Positions 46,509-55,148 of a stretch of DNA of 57,469 bases are shown in pieces. The notes beneath the pieces are model-generated. The model was not told the DNA's origin and made no database searches. It saw only the letters and a list, made by a program, of their open reading frames with translations. Position 1 is the stretch's first letter, and each line of letters starts with the position of its first letter. The position numbers were made by a program, and so were the translations under genes. Origin of the DNA: Methanofastidiosum sp. (lineage in GTDB: Archaea > Methanobacteriota_B > Thermococci > Methanofastidiosales > Methanofastidiosaceae); assembly GCA_013178285.1 (NCBI GenBank), contig JABLXD010000011.1:1-57469 (forward strand), read 5' to 3'.

Positions 46509-47864
46509 ATGGTCTTAGACTCCCTTTCAGGCGCTTTAAGCGGGGCATTGAGAAAGTTAACAAAGGCAGGCGTAGTCGACGAATCTCTAATTAAGGAATT
46601 AGTCAAGGATATTCAAAAAGCACTTTTATTATCTGATGTTAATGTTAAGCTAGTTTTTGAACTATCAAAAAATATAGAATCAAGAGCGATGGAAGAAAAA
46701 TTGCCTAAGGGCGTGTCTAGAAAGGAACACATTATAAAAATTGTTTACGAAGAGCTTTCAAAGTTTATGGGCTCAGATACCAAAAAAGAACACCTCCCCG
46801 ATAAGAAGGGAAAAGTAGTCCTCATGGTTGGTATCCAGGGAAGCGGAAAGACTACAACTACTGGAAAACTTGCAAGATTCTACCAAAAAAGAGGTTTTAA
46901 GGTAGGCGTCGTTGGAGCCGATACGTGGAGGCCTGGGGCTTTTGAGCAGTTGAAACAGTTCTGTTCTGAAAATAACATACCTGTGTTTGGCGATCCTAAA
47001 GAAAAGGACAGCATTAAATTGGCAAGAGAAGGGGTAAAACACTTTAAGGAAAAAGTTTCAGACATAATCCTTGTCGATACAGCAGGAAGGCATAGGGAAG
47101 AAAAGGGCCTTATAGATGAGATGACGGAAATCTCTACTACAATTAATCCTGATGAAGTTACACTTGTTATAGATGGTACGATTGGTCAGCAGGCTTTCGT
47201 TCAAGCTGAAGGATTTGCAAATGCAACTAACGTAGGATCTATAATAGTAACAAAGCTTGACGGTTCAGCAAAAGGTGGAGGGGCACTATCTGCTGCAGCA
47301 GCAACAGGCGCTCCTATTAAATTTATTGGAACTGGGGAAAGAATCGATGCCATCGAACCGTTCGATCCGAAAAGATTTGTTTCACGATTATTGGGTCTTG
47401 GGGATCTTGAGACTCTTTTGGAGAAAGTAAAAGAGGCTTCTGAGGCAGAAGATTATTCAAAACTTGACAAAGATAAGATTCTATCGGGAAAATTTGATCT
47501 TTTCGATATGTATAGCCAACTTGAGATGGTAAGTAAGATGGGGCCATTGAAACAAGTTTTATCTATGATACCTGGAATGGGTTCAAATCTACCAACAGAT
47601 ATGGTTGAAGTTGGAGAAGAGAAACTTACAAAGTTTAGGATAATAATGGATTCAATGACTATGCAGGAAAAGAAAAATCCTAAATTAATTAACCATGAAC
47701 GTATAAGAAGAATTTCAAGAGGTTCTGGTACAAATCAGGGAGATGTAAAAGAACTTCTAAATCAGTACGCAATGATTAAGAAGTTCTTAAAAGGCATGAA
47801 CAAAAGACAACTAAGAGGAATGAAGGGAAAAATGCCTATGATGCCACCTGGCTTCGAAATGTAA
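46509..47864 (+). CDS. srp54: Signal recognition particle 54 kDa protein
   Basis: GTPase of the signal recognition particle that brings ribosomes making membrane or secreted proteins to the FtsY receptor. The N domain is followed by G-domain motifs GIQGSGKTTTTGKLA near residue 105, VDTAGRH near 190 and TKLDGSAKGG near 252. The M domain near residues 330-451 contains the RNA-binding RIRRISRGSG and the methionine-rich C-terminus. Length is 451 residues. AGGTG precedes the ATG. Confidence 0.95.
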   Translation: MVLDSLSGALSGALRKLTKAGVVDESLIKELVKDIQKALLLSDVNVKLVFELSKNIESRAMEEKLPKGVSRKEHIIKIVYEELSKFMGSDTKKEHLPDKKGKVVLMVGIQGSGKTTTTGKLARFYQKRGFKVGVVGADTWRPGAFEQLKQFCSENNIPVFGDPKEKDSIKLAREGVKHFKEKVSDIILVDTAGRHREEKGLIDEMTEISTTINPDEVTLVIDGTIGQQAFVQAEGFANATNVGSIIVTKLDGSAKGGGALSAAAATGAPIKFIGTGERIDAIEPFDPKRFVSRLLGLGDLETLLEKVKEASEAEDYSKLDKDKILSGKFDLFDMYSQLEMVSKMGPLKQVLSMIPGMGSNLPTDMVEVGEEKLTKFRIIMDSMTMQEKKNPKLINHERIRRISRGSGTNQGDVKELLNQYAMIKKFLKGMNKRQLRGMKGKMPMMPPGFEM

Positions 47865-47868
47865 CTTA

Positions 47869-49224
47869 TTATGATATACTTTCTAGGAAGGAAGAAGCCC
47901 AAGAAGGGGCGCCGCCGATATGGATGTGTAGATATGATCCGATACATTTGTTTCTTATTAATCCATCCATACCATTATTAATGCCCTTACCCCTTATTAT
48001 CTTGTATGCAAAATCCTTTTGCGGTATAGGCTCCATTTTAGAATAATGAAATTCGTGACCTTTAACTATATCTTTTAAGAAGAAATGTTTATCGGTGGGT
48101 TCAGCAATAACATAGCTTAGTCCTTGCTTACTTTTTTTCATTAATGTTCCTTCATCAAATATTCCCGCCATAGGATATTTTTTATTCTCTACTTCAATGT
48201 ATTTGGATAATACCATTAGTCCACCGCATTCGCCATATATCGGTTTTGATTCTTCAAAAGCAGATTTTAAATCTTTTAAAAAACTAGTATTATTGGAGAT
48301 GTTTTCTGGGTATATTTCAGGGTATCCACCTCCGATATAGTAACCGTCGGCGTCAGGTAAATTATCCCCTTCGGTAGGTTTAAAATATGATATTTTAGCC
48401 CCATTTTCCTCTAAAGCTTCGATGTTTTCTTTATAGTAAAAGCTGAAGGCCTTATCAAATGGTATACCAATAGTAATTCTATTATTTTTTAATTCTGGAT
48501 TTATTTGAAACAAATGCCCTTCTTTTTTTTCTAAATCTTCTGCTTCTTTGGCTATATCTTTTATTTTATTAATGTCAATGCTATTTTCAATCTCTTTTCC
48601 AAGATTTTCCATAACTTCTTCTTTATCTTCTCTTTCAATTAATGGAACGAGTCCAAGATGCCTTGAGCTTAGTGATATCGCGCCACGTTCAACATAGCCC
48701 ACAATTTCAACGTCAGTAAAAGTTTCTATAGCTATTTTTAATTTCTTAAAGTGCGTTTCGTCTCTAACTTGATTTAGTATAACTCCCCTAATTTTTACAT
48801 TTGGATCTAGAGCTTGAAATCCTTTAATGTAAGCGGCAGCACTTTTTGTCAGTGAACGAGTGTTCATAACTAGGATTACAGGAGAATCTAAAATCTTTGA
48901 AACGTGAGATGTCGAGCCCACTTCACCTATTGGATCTATCCCTTCGTACAGACCTCTCACACCTTCAATTATAGCTATGTCTTTCTTTTTGGTACCTCTT
49001 TGGAAATTCTCTATCAGTGCATCTTTTTCCATAAAAAAAGTATCAAGATTCCTCGAGAAGTTTCCTGTGGCAAATCTGTGATATATGGGGTCAATGAAAT
49101 CTGGCCCTACTTTGAAAGGCGCAACATCATTTTTCTTTGATAAAGCTTTCATTATTCCACAAGAAATTGAAGTCTTGCCAACCCCAGATGCAGTTCCAGC
49201 AATTACGACCCTAGGTATGTTCAA
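47869..49224 (-). CDS. cfbB: Ni-sirohydrochlorin a,c-diamide synthase
   Basis: Amidates the a and c acetate groups of Ni-sirohydrochlorin using glutamine and ATP, in F430 biosynthesis. It belongs to the CbiA/CobB family: the ATP-binding [13 protein letters not shown] is at residue 9 and on, with [12 protein letters not shown] near 39; the glutamine amidotransferase cysteine is in [10 protein letters not shown] near 330. Length is 451 residues. Cobalamin pathways use the same family, but its place in one operon with the four other cfb genes assigns it to F430. Last gene of the operon, overlapping cfbC by four bases (ATGA). Confidence 0.93.
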   Translation of the reverse strand: MNIPRVVIAGTASGVGKTSISCGIMKALSKKNDVAPFKVGPDFIDPIYHRFATGNFSRNLDTFFMEKDALIENFQRGTKKKDIAIIEGVRGLYEGIDPIGEVGSTSHVSKILDSPVILVMNTRSLTKSAAAYIKGFQALDPNVKIRGVILNQVRDETHFKKLKIAIETFTDVEIVGYVERGAISLSSRHLGLVPLIEREDKEEVMENLGKEIENSIDINKIKDIAKEAEDLEKKEGHLFQINPELKNNRITIGIPFDKAFSFYYKENIEALEENGAKISYFKPTEGDNLPDADGYYIGGGYPEIYPENISNNTSFLKDLKSAFEESKPIYGECGGLMVLSKYIEVENKKYPMAGIFDEGTLMKKSKQGLSYVIAEPTDKHFFLKDIVKGHEFHYSKMEPIPQKDFAYKIIRGKGINNGMDGLIRNKCIGSYLHIHIGGAPSWASSFLESIS

Positions 49225-50012
49225 TAGAGGCCTCCAAGTATTGATCTTATTTTTTCATCTGTTGTTGGATTTGGAACTTTAGCTTTTTTATTTTCAAAAA
49301 TTTTTTCTCCAATCTCTTTAAATTTTAAATTTAGAGGATCATTTGGATATTTTTCTAGAACAGTTTTACCCTCAATTTCACTTTCATATATTTTGGGATT
49401 TCTTTCAACAGCTTTGATCATTTGAGAGTCTATCTCTTCCGCATAAGATTGAATTTTCTCTTCTTCTTTCTGGATGCCCCTCATATTGCCTATTATTCCG
49501 CCCATCTTTACTTTCAAATTAAATAATCCCTTTGCAATATTATTTGCCGCATATATTGAGAGATACTCTCCACTTGTAACTATGTAGATCTCATCTGCAT
49601 ACCCTTCTCTTGCTGGGCCTGCAAAACCCCCGCATACAACATCTCCGGGGACATCGTATATTACAATATCAAATCCTTTTTCAAGGTAGTAATCTTTGTT
49701 AAGAGTTTTTAAAGCAACTAGAATCCCTCTTCCTGCACAGCCTACACCTGCAGCGGGGCCTCCCACCTCAACACCTTTTACTCCATTATACCCTTCAAAA
49801 ACTAGTTTATCTGGGTCGGTAATCCCTTTTTTGTATAAATCTAGCACTGTATCTATTCTTCTACCTTCAAAGAGATTAATAGTACTGTCACTCTTCGGAT
49901 CACAACCAATAAGTAATACCTCGTATCCTTCGGAAGCTAAATTAACTGAAAGATTTGAAGAAATTGATGATTTTCCTATTCCACCTTTTCCATATATCGC
50001 AATCTGTTTCAT
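49221..50012 (-). CDS. cfbC: Ni-sirohydrochlorin a,c-diamide reductive cyclase, NifH-like subunit
   Basis: A 263-residue nitrogenase iron-protein homologue that passes electrons with ATP hydrolysis to CfbD, making the reduced, lactam-containing precursor of F430. The P-loop [13 protein letters not shown] is at residue 8 and on. The two cysteines for the shared [4Fe-4S] cluster are in GVGCAGRGI near 93 and VVCGGFAGP near 127. It is not nitrogenase NifH: no nifD/K is present and the cfb context is decisive. It overlaps cfbD and cfbB by four bases each. Confidence 0.93.
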   Translation of the reverse strand: MKQIAIYGKGGIGKSSISSNLSVNLASEGYEVLLIGCDPKSDSTINLFEGRRIDTVLDLYKKGITDPDKLVFEGYNGVKGVEVGGPAAGVGCAGRGILVALKTLNKDYYLEKGFDIVIYDVPGDVVCGGFAGPAREGYADEIYIVTSGEYLSIYAANNIAKGLFNLKVKMGGIIGNMRGIQKEEEKIQSYAEEIDSQMIKAVERNPKIYESEIEGKTVLEKYPNDPLNLKFKEIGEKIFENKKAKVPNPTTDEKIRSILGGLY

Positions 50013-51085
50013 TGAATCCCTGCAGCTTTTCTTATTGCCTCACCAAGTTCACTAAGAACTATTTCCCTTGTACCCATAACAGTTGAGTGTGAAGCAATTT
50101 CAACTGTCACATATTTATATCCTGCATCTTCTAGCGGGTGTACTTCTCTTGGGCCATTTGTGACTGCTATTGATTCTTTATCTATAAGAGGCAAGGCTTG
50201 AGGTATACCTACTGCAACAAGAAGGTCAAAATCCTTGTCATTAAGATATGATATTGCATTTTTACCAGCTATAGGATACTCGTCCATACCTCCAGAAATA
50301 AAATCAATAGAAATTTCATTTGATTCAAACTCTTTTTTGATATCCTCGGCATATCTTTTGATTCTTGAGAGTCCTACTTCAGTAGAAAGATTACCTACGT
50401 TTATAATTGATCCGCCTAGTTTTTTAGAGGCCAAATTTATTGAAAGTGGAACATCAGCAAAAAGGTATGCAGTTTCTTTCTTTGCATTTAGAATAACTGC
50501 TATTTTTTTATTATCTTTTAATAGATTGACTATATATTCTGCAACAGTTTTAAGTTCTGCACCTCTTGAGGGCCTAGTATACTTTGATTTTGCCATACCG
50601 CTATTTGATTCGACTTCAGTTGCTAAAAGAAGCATCTTTTCCTGTCTTTGAAACTCTTTTTCATCAATTAGGCCAAATTCCATTGCAGCTTTCAAAGTTT
50701 CTATTGCCCCTCTTGTATTTGCCCCCATACAACCGTGAATTTCAACAAAGAACGCTTTATCCTTTAATCCAGAATCAATTATAGCTTTCTTTACATTCTC
50801 CCCAATAATCATGCTCACACAAGAACCAACAACTCCTATTGTCCTCGGTGAAAAAAGCTCATCAACTTCATTCAATACTTCGATTAGTTTATCGCTGGCA
50901 CCAAAAATTAAATCCTCTTCAGACATAGAAGTCGTTACAACTTTCATACCGTCTTCCTCTAATAATCTAGCTGCACGAAATCCACATCCAGAGGGCCCAT
51001 GTAATACTGCAACATCAACATCAAGATCTCTTAATGTGTACAAGGCTGCAACTATCGGATTAGGTCTTGGAGTCAAAATATTCAT
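50009..51085 (-). CDS. cfbD: Ni-sirohydrochlorin a,c-diamide reductive cyclase, NifD-like subunit
   Basis: Catalytic partner of CfbC. Together they carry out the six-electron reduction and gamma-lactam closure on the nickel tetrapyrrole. About 358 residues from ATG 51085 (MNILTPRPNP), which follows an AAGTGATA ribosome binding site and starts five bases after the cfbE stop; an ATG at 51106 would overlap cfbE. Cluster-binding cysteines of the NifD family are seen in HGPSGCGF near residue 32, VVGSCVSM near 89 and HGCMGANTRG near 120. It is shorter than NifD, as usual for CfbD. Confidence 0.92.
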   Translation of the reverse strand: MNILTPRPNPIVAALYTLRDLDVDVAVLHGPSGCGFRAARLLEEDGMKVVTTSMSEEDLIFGASDKLIEVLNEVDELFSPRTIGVVGSCVSMIIGENVKKAIIDSGLKDKAFFVEIHGCMGANTRGAIETLKAAMEFGLIDEKEFQRQEKMLLLATEVESNSGMAKSKYTRPSRGAELKTVAEYIVNLLKDNKKIAVILNAKKETAYLFADVPLSINLASKKLGGSIINVGNLSTEVGLSRIKRYAEDIKKEFESNEISIDFISGGMDEYPIAGKNAISYLNDKDFDLLVAVGIPQALPLIDKESIAVTNGPREVHPLEDAGYKYVTVEIASHSTVMGTREIVLSELGEAIRKAAGIQ

Positions 51086-51089
51086 CTTA

Positions 51090-52361
51090 TCACTTACCAC
51101 ATTCAATTAAAAGGTCCCCTTTTTGTATATTTAGTTCAGTGCTATTTTTTAGGTATTTAAATCTTTCAAAATCATAGTCTCCCACTAAAAATGCATTGTC
51201 TATAAGATTTCCAAATTCTCCAATTACACTATCTAATAGATAGACATCTATTTTTTGGCAATGTGATACATTAGTTAAATCAATACATAGATTAATGTTT
51301 TTATAAAACATATCGTAATTCTTTTTTAGAAGAGATAAAATATATCTTAGACTTTCTTCTGAGAATCCTCCAGATTTATCGATTATTTTAGTATAATTAT
51401 TTTCAGTAACAACTGATAGCCTATTATTAACACCTTTATAATTTGACATATGATAAGAAGCTTTTTCTAGATTTTTGTTGAGTATCTTTAAGGCCATAAA
51501 GCTAAACAATATAGGATTTAGATAACCTACTATAATATAATTCCCGTTAAATTTGGATTTCAATTCTATATCTTTAAAAAAAATACTAGTACTAACATCC
51601 TTCCCGATTTCTAAATAATCCGGAATTTCTATTTTTACATCTTCCCATATTCGAAAAACATCTTTTTCATATTTATTAGCTAAATCATTTGCAGTTTTAT
51701 CTTTCAAATCGATAATAATATTTTCTTTTGATAATTGAAATAATTGCTTTTTTGCATCTAGAGAATTACCATTCCCGCCTTTTATGTTATAAATTGGATT
51801 TATACTTGTTAGAATTGATATATTGCCCACTCCACATACCCCTAGACTCTCTTCAAAAACTTGGCATCTCGAGTAACCATTAGACAATATTTTTGCCGTA
51901 TATCCAGCAGATATAGAATTTGTTTTTTCTATTGACTTAGTTTCACCATTTAGAAAACTTTCAAAACCTCTTGAAGAGTTTAGCAACAATTCTTCTTCAA
52001 ATGACAGAAGAAAAGCTAAGGTATATGCAGTTGTTGTTTTACCCTTTGAGCCTGTTATCTCAATTGTATTATTTTCGCCGTTAAATAGAAAATTTACTAG
52101 TTCGTGGTGAGTTAATTTAGCATTGTTAGAAAAAGAAGAAAGAAAATGATCGGGGCAATGGACAGGATATGAGACGGTGTAGTCTGGATAATGTCCATCA
52201 ACAGATTCAAAAACCCTAATTCCTTTTTGGTTGAGTTTTTGTCGTTTTTCCCCTCTCTTTTGATATATGTCATAGACAATTACTTCGTAGCCTTTATCTT
52301 TAAGGATAGAAGCTAGGTAATCTCCTCCATGATTTATATCAAGTATAATGAATTTTTTCAT
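51090..52361 (-). CDS. cfbE: Coenzyme F430 synthetase, Mur ligase-like
   Basis: Closes the carbocyclic ring, the last ATP-dependent step to F430. The protein is a Mur ligase homologue: the ATP-binding ITGSKGKTTTAYTLAFLL is near residue 105. The start used is ATG 52361 (MKKFIILDINHGG), which overlaps the cfbA stop (TAATG); an ATG nine codons upstream lies inside cfbA. About 423 residues. It is more AT-rich and more divergent than the rest of the operon, so the motif and the context carry the assignment. Confidence 0.88.
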   Translation of the reverse strand: MKKFIILDINHGGDYLASILKDKGYEVIVYDIYQKRGEKRQKLNQKGIRVFESVDGHYPDYTVSYPVHCPDHFLSSFSNNAKLTHHELVNFLFNGENNTIEITGSKGKTTTAYTLAFLLSFEEELLLNSSRGFESFLNGETKSIEKTNSISAGYTAKILSNGYSRCQVFEESLGVCGVGNISILTSINPIYNIKGGNGNSLDAKKQLFQLSKENIIIDLKDKTANDLANKYEKDVFRIWEDVKIEIPDYLEIGKDVSTSIFFKDIELKSKFNGNYIIVGYLNPILFSFMALKILNKNLEKASYHMSNYKGVNNRLSVVTENNYTKIIDKSGGFSEESLRYILSLLKKNYDMFYKNINLCIDLTNVSHCQKIDVYLLDSVIGEFGNLIDNAFLVGDYDFERFKYLKNSTELNIQKGDLLIECGK

Positions 52362-52744
52362 TAATATTTTTCCTTTACTCTGTCCCAAAGAATCTCAGCA
52401 ATTCTTCTGTCAGGTCCGATGGGTTCACAGTAAATGAGTCTAACCTTCTTTCCCTCAATATCGATTGTACTTTTTCCGTTTTCGAAACCACCGACTTCAC
52501 CAGGTATATCTTCTGTTGTATGGACACCTTTTGCCAAAAAAACTGGAACTATGTACAATTCATCAGCCCCTTTTTTTACGGCACTTTTTACTGCGTCCAT
52601 TATCTTTGGAGTATTCATTTCCATAAATCCAATCTCAATAATATTTCCGTCGAAATATTCTTTAAAAATTTCAGATAATTTTGTTAAGAGCTCTTTGTTG
52701 TAGCTGAGCCTACTTCCATGTCCAACTAATATTGCACCTTTCAT
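52361..52744 (-). CDS. cfbA: Sirohydrochlorin nickel chelatase, short CbiX type
   Basis: Inserts Ni2+ into sirohydrochlorin, the first dedicated F430 step; related short CbiX enzymes insert cobalt, and some do both. The 127-residue single-domain form is the ancestral small chelatase. The metal-site histidines are in LVGHGSRLSYN near residue 8 and AKGVHTTEDIPGE near 74. It is the first gene of the operon cfbA-E-D-C-B. GAGGTG precedes the ATG. Two direct repeats lie around its likely TATA box. Confidence 0.92.
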   Translation of the reverse strand: MKGAILVGHGSRLSYNKELLTKLSEIFKEYFDGNIIEIGFMEMNTPKIMDAVKSAVKKGADELYIVPVFLAKGVHTTEDIPGEVGGFENGKSTIDIEGKKVRLIYCEPIGPDRRIAEILWDRVKEKY

Positions 52745-52765
52745 TTATTACACCTCAAACGTATC

Positions 52766-52795
52766 GTGTTACTTTATTTAGATTTTGTGTTACTT
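52766..52795 (-). promoter_or_regulatory. Two 9-base direct repeats in the cfbA promoter
   Basis: On the minus strand AAGTAACAC occurs at 52795-52787 and again at 52774-52766, exactly 21 bases (two helical turns) apart. Between them lies CTAAATA, the best TATA candidate for cfbA, about 32-39 bases before its ATG. Protein bound to the repeats would cover the TATA box, which would suit repression. The half-site GTGTTAC is like one I recall for some NikR nickel regulators, but those are inverted repeats, so that link is weak. Confidence 0.5.
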
Positions 52796-52894
52796 ATCAT
52801 ACTTTCTAGGACTTTTAAAGTTTTTGTTGAAAGGATAAGTTCCAATTGGGTTAAATTAGTACCAATTAAAAGTCTATCGTTTTCCATGACAAAG

Positions 52895-52903
52895 TTTTTA
52901 TAC
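52895..52903 (+). promoter_or_regulatory. TATA box of the response regulator gene
   Basis: TTTTTATAC at 52895-52903, preceded by ACAAAG, lies about 50 bases before the ATG at 52949. Transcription would begin near 52925 and leave a short leader holding GAGTGAT as ribosome binding site. It faces away from the cfbA promoter in the same 204-base gap. Confidence 0.5.
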
Positions 52904-52948
52904 GATAAATACATACAGAAAATAGATATTTTAGATTAGAGTGATTTT

Positions 52949-53299
52949 ATGTCTAAAATTTTAATAGTGGAAGATTATAAAGATTTATCTGAATTTTACC
53001 AAGAATTCTTAGAAGGAGATACTTTATTTACCGCTTCAGATGGCGAATCGGCTGTATCCCTCTACAAAGAACATAAGCCAGATATAGTCCTTATGGATTT
53101 AAAACTTCCAAAGAAAAGTGGGATTGATGCGACTAAGGAAATTATCCAAATTGATCCAAAAGCAAAAATAATTGCAATCACTGCTTATGGCTCTACTATA
53201 GGCTCCAAGGCTTTAGAAGCAGGAGCTAAAGAAGTTTTGAGAAAGCCAGTTAGATTTAACGAGCTGAAAGATATAATAGAGAAATATAAATCTATTTAG
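52949..53299 (+). CDS. Stand-alone response regulator receiver protein
   Basis: A 116-residue CheY-like protein with no output domain. Conserved residues are present: the acidic pair in LIVEDYKD near residue 8, the phosphoacceptor aspartate in VLMDLKLP near 51, the threonine in ITAYG near 79 and the lysine in RKPVRF near 99. It must act through protein contacts. No histidine kinase is in the window. A TPR gene follows on the same strand, 32 bases on, and might be its partner. Confidence 0.9.
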   Translation: MSKILIVEDYKDLSEFYQEFLEGDTLFTASDGESAVSLYKEHKPDIVLMDLKLPKKSGIDATKEIIQIDPKAKIIAITAYGSTIGSKALEAGAKEVLRKPVRFNELKDIIEKYKSI

Positions 53300-53331
53300 T
53301 TTTTATATACTAGTATAATCGAGGTAATGAA

Positions 53332-53496
53332 TTGGTCTCTAAAAATGAGGGAAAAGCCTATGATGCACTATGGGACAATACTACCTACAAAGCTATAACA
53401 AATTATCGAGAAGGTAAGTACAACGAAGCTGCAGAACTTGCAAAGCTTTCTATTGATATTGCAAAAAAATCTACGGGAAAGATAGCACCAAAGTAG
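53332..53496 (+). CDS. TPR protein, N-terminal fragment before a frameshift
   Basis: A 54-codon frame starting at TTG 53332, four bases after GAGGTAA, that reads LVSKNEGKAYDALWDN, then a TPR-like helix ending with SIDIAKK. It runs into a stop at 53494. The seven A's at 53463-53469 are the point where a -1 shift would carry it into the frame of the next entry (giving AKKIYGKDSTKV), exactly in TPR register. It is therefore the true start of the TPR gene. Confidence 0.6.
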   Translation: MVSKNEGKAYDALWDNTTYKAITNYREGKYNEAAELAKLSIDIAKKSTGKIAPK

Positions 53497-53504
53497 CAAT
53501 TTCT

Positions 53505-54494
53505 ATGAACAATCTCTCATTGATATATGATGTTCAAGGAAAATTTGCCGAGGCCGAATCTCTTTCTATAAACGCATTAGAGATATGGGAACATAATCTA
53601 GGCCCAGATGATCCTGACATTGCTACTTGCCTGAACAATCTTGCAGGGATATACGTATCAAGAGGCAAATATAAAGAAGCAGAACCTTTATACAAAAGAT
53701 CTTTAGAGATTAAGGAAAAAGCATTTGGCCAGAACCATCTAGAAACTGCTACAAGCTATAACAATTTGGCTGACCTTTACCGTTTAGAGAAAAGATTTAA
53801 TGAAGCAGAGTCTCTATACAGAAAGGCTATTGAGATTTTTGAACATAATAAGAATGTTAAGGATCCAAATATCGGCTCTTCTTTGAACAATCTTGCAGAA
53901 ATATATAAGATTAAGTGCCAGTATGACGATGCACTAAAACTATACAAGAGGGCATTTGAAATTTGGAAGATTGCTTATGGTCCCGACCATCCCGACATTG
54001 CAACAGCCATAAATAATATCGCCGGAATTTACTATCTTGAAGGGAATTATGAAGAAGCTGAAAAACTTTACAGGGAAGTCTTGATGATCGATGAAAAAAC
54101 TTATGGGCTAAATCATCACTATAATGCCATGACCTTTAATAATATTGCTTTGGTAAAAGAAGGGATGGGGCAATATGACGATGCAGAGCGTTACTTCAAA
54201 GAAGCAATAAGTATATGCCAAAATACTTTGGGCGAAAATCATCCTTCTTTCGTGACTTTCTTAAACAACGTTGCAGGATTATACCGGGCAAAAGAAAGGT
54301 ATGAAGAAGCAGAATTTTATTTCAAGAAAGGGCTTCTAGTTTTGGAGAAAGTATTTGGCAGTGCTAATCCTGATGTAGCAATGGCAATGTTGAATCTCGC
54401 CGAGATGTATGAATCCCAAGGTAGAACGGAAGACGCAAAAAGATTTTCTGAAAGTGCAAAAAGTATATACAAAAAAGCCTTCAAGAATGGCTAA
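53505..54494 (+). CDS. Kinesin-light-chain-type TPR protein (main part)
   Basis: 329 residues of about seven TPR units of 42 residues. Each has a phrase like GPDHPDIATAINNIAGIYY followed by GNYEEAEKLYREVL, as in kinesin light chain repeats. There is no enzyme domain or membrane segment; such arrays bind proteins or peptides. The ATG at 53505 has no ribosome binding site and the frame stays open upstream with TPR-like sequence, so translation most likely begins at 53332 and the gene is broken at the A7 run. The gene follows the response regulator and its stop is ten bases from the convergent DNA glycosylase gene. Confidence 0.85.
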   Translation: MNNLSLIYDVQGKFAEAESLSINALEIWEHNLGPDDPDIATCLNNLAGIYVSRGKYKEAEPLYKRSLEIKEKAFGQNHLETATSYNNLADLYRLEKRFNEAESLYRKAIEIFEHNKNVKDPNIGSSLNNLAEIYKIKCQYDDALKLYKRAFEIWKIAYGPDHPDIATAINNIAGIYYLEGNYEEAEKLYREVLMIDEKTYGLNHHYNAMTFNNIALVKEGMGQYDDAERYFKEAISICQNTLGENHPSFVTFLNNVAGLYRAKERYEEAEFYFKKGLLVLEKVFGSANPDVAMAMLNLAEMYESQGRTEDAKRFSESAKSIYKKAFKNG

Positions 54495-54503
54495 ATTTTC
54501 TAT

Positions 54504-55148
54504 TTAATATTTACATTTTGAACTAAGCGGGCATTCTTTGCAATTTGGATTTTTTTTCTTACATATATTCTTTCCTAATAATACTATAAGCCCATGAAAC
54601 TCTTGATATAGCAATAATTCTTCAGGAATCTCTCTTATTATATGATTCTTTAGATTTTCATAGTCAATTTCTTCTTCTATGATACTTAATCTTGAGTATA
54701 ATCTCTTTGTATATGCATCCACAACAAATTCATTTTTTTCTGCAGCATAAAGAATAATGCTATCTGCTGTTTCTCTTCCTATTCCTTTTAATTCTAATAG
54801 TTCTTTTCTTAGATTTTCCTTATCTTTGGCAAATAGTAAATCAAGCTCTCCATTATAATTTTCTATGAGATATTCTGAAACTTTTCTAAGTCTTTCTGCC
54901 TTTTGATTAAAAAAACCACTAGGCTTAATTAGTTCTTTCAGAGTGTCCAAAGGTAATGATACTATGCCCTCTGGTGTAAGAACATTTGCTTCTTTTAGAT
55001 TTCTTAATGCCTTTTCTACATTTGTCCATGTGGATTGTTGAGTTAAAATAGCGCCAATAATGACTTCAAAAGGCCCATCTTTGGGCCACCAGCTGCCAAC
55101 TTCACCAAAATGATTTTTTAAAATATTATATATTTCGAAACTATTCAT
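54504..55148 (-). CDS. HhH-GPD DNA glycosylase, MagIII-like with iron-sulfur cluster
   Basis: A 214-residue endonuclease III superfamily member. The helix-hairpin-helix [15 protein letters not shown] is at residues 120-134 and the catalytic aspartate is D144 in VVDAYTKR. The lysine found in bifunctional endonuclease III at this motif is replaced by Glu (R-E-T), so it is probably a monofunctional glycosylase, closest to 3-methyladenine glycosylase III (COG2231). Cysteines 196, 203, 206 and 212 give the C-x6-C-x2-C-x5-C [4Fe-4S] pattern. The ATG overlaps the hemB stop (ATGA), so it is co-transcribed with hem genes. Confidence 0.87.
   Translation of the reverse strand: MNSFEIYNILKNHFGEVGSWWPKDGPFEVIIGAILTQQSTWTNVEKALRNLKEANVLTPEGIVSLPLDTLKELIKPSGFFNQKAERLRKVSEYLIENYNGELDLLFAKDKENLRKELLELKGIGRETADSIILYAAEKNEFVVDAYTKRLYSRLSIIEEEIDYENLKNHIIREIPEELLLYQEFHGLIVLLGKNICKKKNPNCKECPLSSKCKY

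Noticed and set aside
49221-51085. Nitrogenase nifH/nifD
   Set aside because: The proteins are nitrogenase-like, but the operon with a small CbiX chelatase, a CbiA-type amidase and a Mur-like ligase identifies them as cfbC and cfbD.
52766-52795. NikR operator in the cfbA promoter
   Set aside because: The half-site is similar to one I recall for NikR, but known sites are inverted repeats and here both copies point the same way; reported only as an unknown direct-repeat site.
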